Shown: piece after piece, positions 1-7,100 of the stretch
Layout of the letters: every line of letters begins with the position of its first letter
Numbering within the stretch: the stretch's first letter is position 1
Assembly (NCBI GenBank): GCA_031281685.1
Contig: JAITFA010000081.1
Span: forward strand, 1 to 7,992
Direction: 5' to 3'
DNA: 7,992 nt
Source: Treponema sp.
GTDB taxonomy: Bacteria; Spirochaetota; Spirochaetia; Treponematales; Breznakiellaceae
The notes under the pieces: generated by a model
What the model was told of the DNA's origin: nothing
Database searches by the model: none
What the model saw: the letters and a program-made list of their open reading frames with translations, nothing else
Translations under genes and position numbers: made by a program

Positions 1-560
1 ATTTGTTGGACAGCCTCCACGAGCTTGCGCTTAACGAGATTCGCTCCAAGGAACGGGAGGAAGCTGTCGGCGACCCTGACGCGACCGCTGAAAAAGTTGC
101 TCTGGCAGCCCTGCACTACTACCTTTTACAGGTCTCCCCATCTAAAGATATGCTCTTTGATCCCAAAGAATCGCTTTCGTTTAACGGGAACACTGGCCCC
201 TATCTTCAGTATATGGGAGCGCGTGTTTCAGCCCTGCTCCGCAAAGCGCCGCCTGAACTCAAGGCGGAAGCGTCCAATGGCGAACTCCTCACTTCAGACG
301 CTGAATGGGACTTGGTTAAGACCCTCGCCAACTACGAGGATGCCATTGCCAGCGCCGCTGCGCTTATGGACCCATCGATTCTGGCGGCATACCTCTACGA
401 GCTGTCAAAGTCTTTCAGTCGTTTCTATCATGACTGCCCGATACTGGGAGCTGAAACACCCGCGCTTGCTTCGGCTCGACTTGCGTTGTCGCGGGCGGTT
501 CTGCGCGTACTCAAGGATACGCTGGGCTTGATCTGCGTCCCTTTCCTTGAAACCATGTAA
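1..560 (+). CDS. argS: Arginyl-tRNA synthetase, C-terminal part (5' end outside window)
   Basis: This is the 3' end of the class Ia synthetase that charges tRNA-Arg in the cytoplasm. The frame is open to the left edge, and the TTG at 3-5 is an internal Leu codon rather than a start. About 185 residues are visible out of a usual total near 550-590. What can be seen is the end of the catalytic part (HYYLLQVSPSKDMLFDPKES), the block NTGPYLQYMGAR that leads into the anticodon-binding helical (DALR) domain, and a terminal LGLICVPFLETM that matches the usual ArgS ending (normally close to PERM). The HIGH and KMSKS motifs would lie upstream of the window. The gene is convergent with rnc, with 52 bases between the stop codons, most of them occupied by a perfect hairpin. 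Nothing suggests damage. Confidence 0.95.
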   Translation, partial: LLDSLHELALNEIRSKEREEAVGDPDATAEKVALAALHYYLLQVSPSKDMLFDPKESLSFNGNTGPYLQYMGARVSALLRKAPPELKAEASNGELLTSDAEWDLVKTLANYEDAIASAAALMDPSILAAYLYELSKSFSRFYHDCPILGAETPALASARLALSRAVLRVLKDTLGLICVPFLETM

Positions 561-580
561 AAGACTGGATACGCCGACTT

Positions 581-612
581 GCGGCTTGGCTATGTATGTC
601 CAGCCAAGCCGC
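581..612. terminator. Perfect 11-bp hairpin between convergent argS and rnc
   Basis: The arms GCGGCTTGGCT (581-591) and AGCCAAGCCGC (602-612) are exact reverse complements around a 10-nt loop, and 8 of the 11 pairs are G-C. The hairpin begins 20 nt after the argS stop and directly abuts the rnc stop codon (613-615), so it lies in the 3' end of both transcripts. Neither strand has a U tract after the stem, so it is not a textbook intrinsic terminator. It could act as a bidirectional termination or 3'-end-protecting structure. The structure is certain; the role is inferred from its position. Confidence 0.7.
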
Positions 613-1368
613 TTAACCCGACCGGGTAGTGGCAGAGAAAGTCTCAAACGCCATGCGAGCAGCTTCCTGTTCCGCGCTTTTCTTGTTACGACCGGTTCCC
701 GGACCAAAGGTCTGCTCGTTCACAGTAACTTCCATCCAGAAAAGGCGATCATGCTCTGGGCCGGAGCGTTTCAGCAAATGATAGACCGGATAGGACTTGA
801 AGAGCTGTTGACTGAGTTCTTGCAGGAGCGATTTATAGTCCTGATAGAAACGTTTATCCAGAACCCGCCTGATTTCAGGCTGTATGAGCCGGCTTACAAA
901 GGCGTAAGTCGGCTTATAACCAGAATCCAGATACAGAGCCGCGATGAGAGCCTCCAGCGCGTCTGCTAGGATAGCCTTCTTGGTTCTACCGCCTGAAAGC
1001 TCTTCCCCCTTACCCAGAAGCAGTATAGTGTCAAGCTCAAGCTCCCGCGCAATCCCTGAAAGAATGTCCTCTGACACCACCACCGATTTGATCTTGGCAA
1101 GCTCTCCCTCTGGCTTATCACCCAGCGTCTCATAGAGCAGTGTGGCGCTTATCGCGCCCAACACCGCATCACCGAGGAACTCAAGCCGCTCATTGTTTGC
1201 TTTGTTGCCAGCCTCGTTAGACATAGAACGGTGGGTCAGGGCAAGATTCAACAGATCAGTATTTTTAAATTTGATACTTACCCGTTTCTGAAAGGCGCTT
1301 AACAGTTTCTTTCGCGCCACATCATGCGGGACAAGCGCATATTCCGCGCCCGGTTCAAGTCTTTTCAT
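613..1368 (-). CDS. rnc: Ribonuclease III
   Basis: This double-stranded-RNA endonuclease processes the rRNA precursor and cleaves structured mRNAs and sense-antisense duplexes in the cytoplasm. Its 251 residues are somewhat longer than the E. coli enzyme (226) because of an N-terminal extension of about 20 residues. The signature NERLEFLGDAVL spans 59-70, with the metal-binding acidic residues E60, E63 and D67; ILADALEALIAA supplies D136 and E139, so the active site is complete. A C-terminal dsRNA-binding domain runs from about 177 (DYKSLLQELSQ) and contains the characteristic GRNKKSAEQEAA helix near 225-237. The ATG at 1368 has no Shine-Dalgarno sequence, but an in-frame TAG just upstream rules out a longer form. 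It lies 36 bp after acpP and is probably cotranscribed with it; acpP-rnc adjacency is also seen in Bacillus subtilis. Confidence 0.97.
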   Translation of the reverse strand: MKRLEPGAEYALVPHDVARKKLLSAFQKRVSIKFKNTDLLNLALTHRSMSNEAGNKANNERLEFLGDAVLGAISATLLYETLGDKPEGELAKIKSVVVSEDILSGIARELELDTILLLGKGEELSGGRTKKAILADALEALIAALYLDSGYKPTYAFVSRLIQPEIRRVLDKRFYQDYKSLLQELSQQLFKSYPVYHLLKRSGPEHDRLFWMEVTVNEQTFGPGTGRNKKSAEQEAARMAFETFSATTRSG

Positions 1369-1404
1369 AACGCAAACCGACGCGGATGGCTAAATGACAA
1401 CGCC

Positions 1405-1641
1405 TTACTTCTGCTGTGATTTGATAAACTCGTAGGCGTCCCGAACCGTTTCAAACTCATTGGCTTTCTCGTCAGGAATCTGAATTTTTAGCTCTTCCTC
1501 GATAGCGTAGACCAGTTCATAAGTATCCAAGCTATCAGCGCCAAGGTCTTGCCGGAAGGAAGCATCCATGGTGATCTTCTCTTCATCAACATCCAGCTTC
1601 TCGGCAATCAGTTTCTTCATCTTATTAAACAGTTCATCCAT
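1405..1641 (-). CDS. acpP: Acyl carrier protein
   Basis: This is the small acidic carrier that holds growing acyl chains as thioesters on a 4'-phosphopantetheine arm during type II fatty-acid synthesis. It has 78 residues, the normal family length. The attachment motif is GADSLDTYELV with S37 as the serine modified by holo-ACP synthase, followed by the acidic recognition helix (EEEL). The prosthetic group comes from CoA, whose synthesis needs CoaD, encoded just upstream. The ATG at 1641 is preceded by AGGAG with 9-nt spacing. That site overlaps the rpmF stop codon, so translation may be coupled. The fab genes that often accompany acpP are absent from this locus. Confidence 0.98.
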   Translation of the reverse strand: MDELFNKMKKLIAEKLDVDEEKITMDASFRQDLGADSLDTYELVYAIEEELKIQIPDEKANEFETVRDAYEFIKSQQK

Positions 1642-1650
1642 CTTTTACAA

Positions 1651-1658
1651 CTCCTTTA
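1651..1658 (-). promoter_or_regulatory. acpP ribosome-binding site overlapping rpmF stop
   Basis: On the minus strand, TAAAGGAG combines the rpmF stop codon (TAA, 1656-1658) with the Shine-Dalgarno of acpP (AGGAG, 1651-1655), 9 nt before the acpP ATG. Ribosomes finishing rpmF therefore sit on the acpP initiation site, which suggests coupled translation of the two genes. Confidence 0.8.
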
Positions 1659-1844
1659 GACTTTAGAATCAGGTACAATGACCTGTTTTCCCCGGTAGAA
1701 CCCGCATTTGGGGCAAACTCGATGTCGCAACACCAAGTTACCGCAGGTACCGCACTCAACCATGGTAGGTGCGACAAGTTTCATGTTGATCGACTGACGA
1801 CGGCGCGTTCTCGCCTTTGACGTTTTATATCTGGGTACAGCCAT
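1656..1844 (-). CDS. rpmF: 50S ribosomal protein L32 (bL32), zinc-ribbon form
   Basis: This is a small structural protein of the large ribosomal subunit. Its 62 residues begin with the typical basic MAVPRYKTSKARTRRR tail, followed by a zinc ribbon in which C31, C34, C44 and C47 (CGTC...CPKC) form the metal site. It is therefore the zinc-binding (C+) paralogue; a cysteine-free zinc-independent copy, if any, would lie elsewhere. HRVCPKCGFYRG is diagnostic of the family. The ATG at 1844 has a good Shine-Dalgarno (AAGGAG, 1852-1857, 7-nt spacing). A strong promoter lies immediately upstream, making rpmF the likely first gene of the rpmF-acpP-rnc transcript. Confidence 0.97.
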   Translation of the reverse strand: MAVPRYKTSKARTRRRQSINMKLVAPTMVECGTCGNLVLRHRVCPKCGFYRGKQVIVPDSKV

Positions 1845-1876
1845 TACAACGCTCCTTACTAAACAAAAGATAGTTT

Positions 1877-1906
1877 ACTATACCCAAAATCCTTACCTTG
1901 TGTCAA
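1877..1906 (-). promoter_or_regulatory. Sigma70-type promoter of rpmF-acpP-rnc
   Basis: Read on the minus strand, a consensus -35 TTGACA (1901-1906) is followed after an 18-bp spacer by -10 TATAGT (1877-1882). Transcription would start near 1869-1871, about 25 nt before the rpmF ATG, leaving room for the AAGGAG ribosome-binding site. This is the best promoter match in the window and suits a ribosomal protein/ACP operon. The 92-bp gap after coaD makes an independent promoter plausible. Confidence 0.75.
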
Positions 1907-1911
1907 GATTC

Positions 1912-1934
1912 GTGTACAAGGCCAGCCTGTCCAC
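1912..1934 (-). terminator. Weak imperfect hairpin just after coaD
   Basis: GTGTACAAGGC (1912-1922) and GCCTGTCCAC (1925-1934) pair imperfectly, with one mismatch, one bulged A and a very small loop, starting 2 nt beyond the coaD stop. There is no following U tract. It could attenuate read-through from coaD into rpmF, but it may be chance. Confidence 0.2.
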
Positions 1935-1936
1935 GC

Positions 1937-2410
1937 TCAAAACCTAGCCTTGAGCGCCTCAGCGACCGAAGGTGGAACCATGCCGGAGATGTCTCCGTGA
2001 AAGGATGCCAGTTCTTTGATCGACGACGACCTCAGCACGAAGTATTCAGGATCGGTGGTCATGAACAGGGTCTCGATATTCCGGTTCAGCGCCTTGTTCA
2101 TCATGGAAAGCTCAAATTCATAGGAGAAGTCGTCACTACCCCGCACGCCGCGCAAGAGGATGCGGGCATTATGCTGTTGCATAAACTCCACGATAAGCCT
2201 GTCGCAGACAAGCACCGACACATTTGCATATTCCCGCGTCAGGTCTGCTATCAGCTTAACCCGCTCTTCGGCGGAGAAGAAGTAACGTTTTTGGCGATTC
2301 TCCGCCACAACTACGATAAGCTCGTCAAAGATGGCGCTTGCCCGCTCAATGATGTTGAAATGCCCAAGCGTGGGCGGATCAAAAGACCCCGGAAATACAG
2401 CCCTTAACAT
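1937..2410 (-). CDS. coaD: Phosphopantetheine adenylyltransferase
   Basis: CoaD catalyses the penultimate step of coenzyme A synthesis: ATP plus 4'-phosphopantetheine gives dephospho-CoA and pyrophosphate. From the ATG at 2410 the protein has 157 residues (E. coli 159). The nucleotidyltransferase motif is PGSFDPPTLGH, residues 7-17, with the T/HxGH-type sequence TLGH. RGVRGSDDFSYE (87-98) is the family block near the substrate site, and RSSSIKEL (127-134) corresponds to the conserved ISS.. phosphate-binding motif. An in-frame TTG at 2419 would add three residues. The ATG is preferred because it gives the standard N-terminus and the TTG overlaps the putative -10 element. No Shine-Dalgarno precedes either start. 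CoA made here supplies the arm for the ACP encoded downstream. Confidence 0.96.
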   Translation of the reverse strand: MLRAVFPGSFDPPTLGHFNIIERASAIFDELIVVVAENRQKRYFFSAEERVKLIADLTREYANVSVLVCDRLIVEFMQQHNARILLRGVRGSDDFSYEFELSMMNKALNRNIETLFMTTDPEYFVLRSSSIKELASFHGDISGMVPPSVAEALKARF

Positions 2411-2418
2411 ATAGAGCA

Positions 2419-2447
2419 AGCATAGAGAGCTTTTAAAGCATAGTCAA
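2419..2447 (-). promoter_or_regulatory. Candidate coaD promoter
   Basis: On the minus strand, TTGACT (2442-2447) and TATGCT (2419-2424) are separated by 17 bp. Transcription would begin around 2411-2414, almost at the coaD ATG (2410), predicting a leaderless or near-leaderless mRNA. This agrees with the missing Shine-Dalgarno. The -10 is only a moderate match, and coaD could instead be read from the upstream gene pair. Confidence 0.4.
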
Positions 2448-2491
2448 GCCGCGCCACCGGAACTTAGCTACGGTGTCAGACATATAACAAG

Positions 2492-3172
2492 TTAAGCCCG
2501 AAGGTAGGCCGCAAACATCGCGCCTTCGCCTGCGGGAAACGACAGAAAACGCAATAGTACGACACGCCCATGCCGTATAAACACGCAACGCGGGGAAAAC
2601 ACGGCAGTTCCAGCCCTGAGCGAACATTCCTCCAGCACAGTGTTAAGCGGAATATCCCACATAGACGAGAACGGATAAAACGATAATTGTACCTCAGAAA
2701 CACCCCTGACCTCACCGGTAACGAGACGGTCATTCACTGGGTTCACGAGCAAGAAACCGAAACGCCGCAGGTCTCGTTTGTTAGCAGCGGCTGGGGCAAG
2801 ACTCTGTATTACACGGCGTAGCGTATCAATATCGGACGGCCTGTCGAGTCGTTCATCAAGCAGAGCGGCTATACCCATATAAACCGCTTTGGCCGCCTCT
2901 TCAAGCGGGAAGTAGTCGCCCCGGAGCAGGATCATGGGGCAGACAGGCTTGGATACACGGTGCGCCATACATTGGGTGAATTGCAGGAGCGTCTTCCAGT
3001 GACGGGGAAAATCACTCGCGCTTATGATGATGGCATCAGCCTGTATCTCATCAAGATTATCCATTGCCTTGATAACATAGCGATAACGGATAAGGTCACA
3101 ACCTAGTGGTTTTATATAGAAGGAAACAAGCTCGCTTACCTCATCAGAGGCAATGACCATGAGCAGTTTCAT
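2492..3172 (-). CDS. Receiver-like plus PilZ-like domain protein, both degenerate
   Basis: Not recognised as a named gene. The 226 residues appear to form two parts. Residues 1-120 follow the alternating strand/helix plan of a response-regulator receiver (KLLMVIASDEV, then ADAIIISASDFP at 45-56, then PMILLRGDYF). However, the position expected to hold the phosphoacceptor Asp after the third strand is S51, and the conserved Thr and Lys are not evident, so phosphorylation looks unlikely. Residues 132-226 resemble a PilZ domain: RxxxR is present (R133, R137), but the [D/N]xSxxG motif is reduced to G157-V-S159-E-V-Q162. No signal peptide or membrane segment is seen, so it is probably cytoplasmic. 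The start lies 6 nt after the preceding stop, suggesting translational coupling in a two-gene operon. The domain assignment is by eye; a novel regulator is possible. Confidence 0.8.
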   Translation of the reverse strand: MKLLMVIASDEVSELVSFYIKPLGCDLIRYRYVIKAMDNLDEIQADAIIISASDFPRHWKTLLQFTQCMAHRVSKPVCPMILLRGDYFPLEEAAKAVYMGIAALLDERLDRPSDIDTLRRVIQSLAPAAANKRDLRRFGFLLVNPVNDRLVTGEVRGVSEVQLSFYPFSSMWDIPLNTVLEECSLRAGTAVFSPRCVFIRHGRVVLLRFLSFPAGEGAMFAAYLRA

Positions 3173-3178
3173 ACCGCA

Positions 3179-4126
3179 CTATTCAGTACCCAAATTCAGT
3201 ACCGTGTAATCCACAATGGTCCAGATATCGTCCTTTCGTTGCAGATAATACGTGTAGCGCTTACGCTCGGTGAAGCTATTTCCTATCCTGAATTTTTCCT
3301 GAACGACAACGGTTCCTTCGTCAGCGGTGTAAGAGGTTCGCTCGATCTGGAATTCTACGGGAATCATGGAAATATCCCCGTCAATCACCGCGCTTTGCAG
3401 GTCGGCGCGGTAACGGGCCAGCAGTCGCTGCCGGCCTTCCTCGGATTCAGCCCGCCATTCCCGCTGACGTGTACTATCACGGGCGATCATAGCCTCCAAG
3501 TCGAGGTATAAGAAGAATTTTTCCCACTGAGACTTTTGCCGCGCTGTTAAGAAGTATTCCACCACCTGATCCGGCGGCAATTTTTCCCGTACCAGCAGGG
3601 CATTAGTCGCCGAATCCAGTTCCTGCGGCACACCATTGACATCAGGCAGTATGCCCGGACGAATGCTGAGAGAGAGACGGTTCGATTCCAGCGCCTGCGC
3701 GTTTGTTGTACGGTACAGTTCCGGGTAAAGCGATGCCCATACCACGAAAGAACCGCTCTGCGACAGCGTTACATAGTCGCGGATATCCTCAACAAATGAG
3801 AATGACTCCCCGCTTTCCAGAGAAATCTCCCGAAAGAACACATGCTGGTTCTGGTTTCGTTTACGCATGAGGGTCTCGGCACTCGCCAGCGCCACATTTG
3901 ACTGGGTTCTCACCTCAAAGTCAAGGGAAAACGCCCGCTCGTCCGCCAGTTTAAAACGAAACGGCACGGAACTACCGTTGTTTATCGTTATCTGCACATA
4001 GATTGGCGAACCGGCAGTGTAATATATCTGCTTGTCAAAGTAACGAATACTGAAAGTAACATCAGCGAAGATATTGAAAGAGGCCAGCATCAAGAGCGCC
4101 GCTATAAGGATAATACGCTGTTTCAT
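3179..4126 (-). CDS. Exported protein with BsuPI/Ig-like and NTF2-like regions
   Basis: Conserved-hypothetical type; no named function. With the ATG at 4126 it has 315 residues and a clear signal peptide: MKQR, a hydrophobic stretch to about residue 20, and likely cleavage after A21 (NIFA-DV). There is no cysteine, so it is a soluble periplasmic or secreted protein, not a lipoprotein. Residues 22-150 look like an all-beta sandwich (AGSPIYVQITINNGSSVPFRF, later ESGESFSF and SGSFVVWASLYPELY), reminiscent of BsuPI-type Ig-like domains. A helical part near 185-250 (PPDQVVEYFLTARQKSQWEK) is followed by strands ending KDDIWTIVDYTV, the pattern of NTF2-like domains. In-frame ATGs at 4138 and 4129 exist; 4126 is chosen because GGAG lies 6 nt before it. 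It is the first gene of a pair with the PilZ-like gene and divergent from mfd. Confidence 0.85.
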   Translation of the reverse strand: MKQRIILIAALLMLASFNIFADVTFSIRYFDKQIYYTAGSPIYVQITINNGSSVPFRFKLADERAFSLDFEVRTQSNVALASAETLMRKRNQNQHVFFREISLESGESFSFVEDIRDYVTLSQSGSFVVWASLYPELYRTTNAQALESNRLSLSIRPGILPDVNGVPQELDSATNALLVREKLPPDQVVEYFLTARQKSQWEKFFLYLDLEAMIARDSTRQREWRAESEEGRQRLLARYRADLQSAVIDGDISMIPVEFQIERTSYTADEGTVVVQEKFRIGNSFTERKRYTYYLQRKDDIWTIVDYTVLNLGTE

Positions 4127-4132
4127 CATATA

Positions 4133-4136
4133 CTCC
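4133..4136 (-). promoter_or_regulatory. Ribosome-binding site fixing the start of the exported-protein gene
   Basis: GGAG on the minus strand is 6 nt before the ATG at 4126, 3 nt before the one at 4129, and lies inside the reading frame if the ATG at 4138 is used. Spacing favours 4126, which also places Met directly before the basic KQR segment of the signal peptide. Confidence 0.6.
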
Positions 4137-4164
4137 ATGTGTCTTTATAAAGGATCGAGAAATC

Positions 4165-4173
4165 TATTATAGT
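4165..4173. promoter_or_regulatory. Overlapping divergent -10 elements between mfd and exported-protein gene
   Basis: The near-palindromic CTATTATAG core gives TATAAT on the minus strand (4166-4171) and TATTAT (4165-4170) or TATAGT (4168-4173) on the plus strand. For the minus strand, TTCATA (4188-4193) at 16 bp is a passable -35. The plus-strand -35 region (about 4142-4150) is poor. Starts near 4159 (minus) and 4177-4180 (plus) would give leaders of about 30 nt and 10 nt. The gap between the two genes is only 62 bp, so both promoters must lie here or inside the coding ends. Confidence 0.5.
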
Positions 4174-4188
4174 AATCGGTAAACTACT

Positions 4189-7100
4189 ATGAATACCTTA
4201 TCTTTCAAGGGCATTTCTGTTGGAAATGCTGCTTCCGCTTCACCCGCAGTTTCTTTGGTCATATCGGCCTTTAAGCAGAAGCGCTTCCCTCTGGAAATCG
4301 ATGCGGTTAATGGCGCGCTCATGTCCATACTACTCACGCTTTTCTTTCAGGATGATGCAGGACCATACCTTGTTGTAGCCCCAACCGAGAACGAGGCTCT
4401 TACCTTTTCTTCCGACCTAGAAAGCCTCGGCGTCCCTTCGCGGGTTTTTCCCTGGTGGGGCGCGCTCCCTTACCGCGATATAGCCCTGTCATCGCCCGTG
4501 TTCGGAGAACGCTGCGCTCTGCTGAGCGGGCTTGTGCGGGGTAAAGCGCCGGTCGTCATCGCATCGCAACGCGCCTTTCTCACCCCGCTGCCGCCGCCAG
4601 AGTACCTGCGCACGCTGTTTGTAACGGTTAAGACCGGCGGTCAGCTTGACACGATTGCGCTGGCCGCAATACTTGCTCGCTATGGCTACACGCGGGTTCC
4701 ACGGGTGCAGGTACATGGCGAATTCGCACTGCGCGGTGAGGTACTCGACATATTCATGACTGGCGATGACGCGGCCTACCGTGTTCAGTTTGACTTTAAC
4801 CATGTGGAATCCATCAGGCGCTTTGATCCGCACGACCAGAGCGGGCAGGAAAAAGTGAGCGAACTGGTGATCCGTCCGCTTAAGGAAGTGGTCTGGTCTG
4901 ATGAGCGTATTGAGGCGTTAAGCGCCAATCTTGCGGCTTTTGACGAATTCACCCGCAATGGCGCGCAGCTCCTTGAAAGCCTTATGGAAAAACGCACGGC
5001 AGTCGGCGAGGAACTCTTCTTCCCCCTTGCCTTTTCCCAGAGCGCCACGCTGCTGGACTATCTCGGGCCCAATGGAACCGTTATCTATCTTGACCGTGAG
5101 CGCCTTGAAAACGCCCGCGAAGCCATGGAACGCGAATACCATAAGCTCTTTAGCCTTGCCATACGGAAACATGAGGTCCCGCGTCCTGAACGCATACTGC
5201 TTGAGTTTCGCACGCTGTTTCAGAAAGCGCCCCGCCGCGTCTCCTTTATGACCATGACAGGCGGTGGTGAAGAAGGCGCGACCCGTTGTTCCGCCGCCAG
5301 TGAGCCGGGCCGGAGCTTTTTCGGTAACATCAACTACTTAAAAGAAGAATTCGCGGCGCTCATGCAAAACGGCTGGAGTATCTTTGTAGCCACTGAATCC
5401 GACGCCCAAGCCGGACGTATGGAGGAACTCCTAAGCGGCTTCAAAATAGGCTCTGAACAGAAAAAGCCGAAAGCTCAGTCCCTGACGATTATGCCGTATC
5501 CCCTCTCAGCAGGTTTTTCTTTACCTGACGTAAAACTGATCGTGATTGAGGAGAACGAGATTTTCGGCAGACGCAAACGCGCTCCCCGTTCACTCAAAAC
5601 CACAAAGAGTATGGCCATTGATACCTTTGTTGAACTCAACCCAGGTGATTATGTGGTGCATGTGAACTATGGGATTGGCTTGTTTAAGGGAATCGAGCGG
5701 GTAAAGGCTTTGGGTAATGAGCGGGATTATATAAAACTGGAGTATCAGGATGCTGAAGTGGTGTTTGTACCCATTGAGCAGGTGAATCTCGTACAGCGAT
5801 ACATAGGAAACCAGGGAGCCGCGCCGCGTCTGGATAAGCTCGGCTCCAAATCATGGGAAAACCGCAAGGGTAAGGTAAAAAAGTCGGTCGAAGACCTTGC
5901 GGAACAGCTCATCACACTCTATTCAAAGCGCAAACAGCTTCCGGGATTCGCGTTTCCCCGTGATACCGAGTGGCAGACCATGTTCGAGGCAGCTTTTCCC
6001 TATGAGGAAACCGAGGACCAGCTCCGCTGTGTGGAAGAAATCAAGGCTGATATGGAAAGCCCGCACCCCATGGACCGCCTTGTCTGCGGCGACGTGGGAT
6101 ATGGCAAAACCGAAGTCGCGGTACGCGCTTGCTTCAAAGCCGTCATGGGCGGCAAGCAGACTGCCTTTCTCGCGCCTACTACCATACTGGCTGAACAGCA
6201 CTTTGAAAACTTTCAGGAACGCTTTACCCAGTTTCCAGTACACATAGCCATGCTTTCACGTTTCGTTGAAAAGGCTGCGGCAAAGAAAACCATTGAGGCA
6301 GTGAAAAACGGTGAAATCGACCTGCTGGTAGGAACCCACCGGATCATTCAGAAGGACGTGGTATTCAAGAACCTCGGTCTTATAGTCATTGACGAGGAGC
6401 AGCGCTTCGGGGTTAAGGACAAGGAACGGCTCAAGCAGTTCAAGACCAACGTGGACTGCCTTACTCTTTCAGCAACGCCCATACCCCGAACACTGCACAT
6501 GAGCCTCCTGAAGATACGCGACATGAGCCTCCTCAGCACCCCGCCCCAGAACCGCCACCCCATCGAAACCGTGGTTGAGGAGTATGACGAGGAGCGGGTA
6601 GCTCTGGCAATCCGGCGGGAGGTGGAACGCGGCGGCCAGATTTTCTTTTTGCATAACCGTATCGAAGACCTCGACGAAACCCGTATCAAACTGGAGCGTC
6701 TGGTACCTGAGATGCTGGTGGATACTGCTCACGGCCAGATGAACGCTCAGGAACTTGAAGACGTGATGCACCGTTTCATTCACGGCGGTTTTCATGTACT
6801 GGTATCCACGACGATTATCGAAAACGGCATTGATATTCCCAATGTAAACACCATCATCATTGACCGCGCTGATATGTACGGCGTGTCCCAGCTCTACCAG
6901 CTTCGGGGCCGCGTAGGGCGTTCTGACCGTGTGGCTTACGCTTATCTCTTTTACCCCAAAGACCGGGCGCTCTCCGAACTGGCAATGAAGCGGCTGCAGG
7001 TGATATCCGACTTCACCGAGCTTGGCGCAGGGTTCAAGATCGCCATGAAGGACATGGAAATCCGGGGCGCAGGCAACCTGCTGGGCCGTGAACAGTCCGG

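Noticed and set aside
3..5. TTG as a start codon for the first gene
   Set aside because: The frame is open to the left edge and the protein is clearly the C-terminal part of ArgS.
547..969. Plus-strand open frame (140 codons) opposite rnc
   Set aside because: It overlaps the argS end and the intergenic hairpin and is antisense to the RNase III dsRNA-binding domain; no motif or start signal.
1898..2407. Long plus-strand open frame (169 codons) opposite coaD
   Set aside because: It lies almost wholly antisense to coaD, has no ribosome-binding site and no recognisable motif; it is a shadow of the coaD codons.
2455..2475. Possible terminator after the PilZ-like gene (CACCG...CGGTG)
   Set aside because: Only a 5-bp stem with an 11-nt loop and no U tract; too weak to call.
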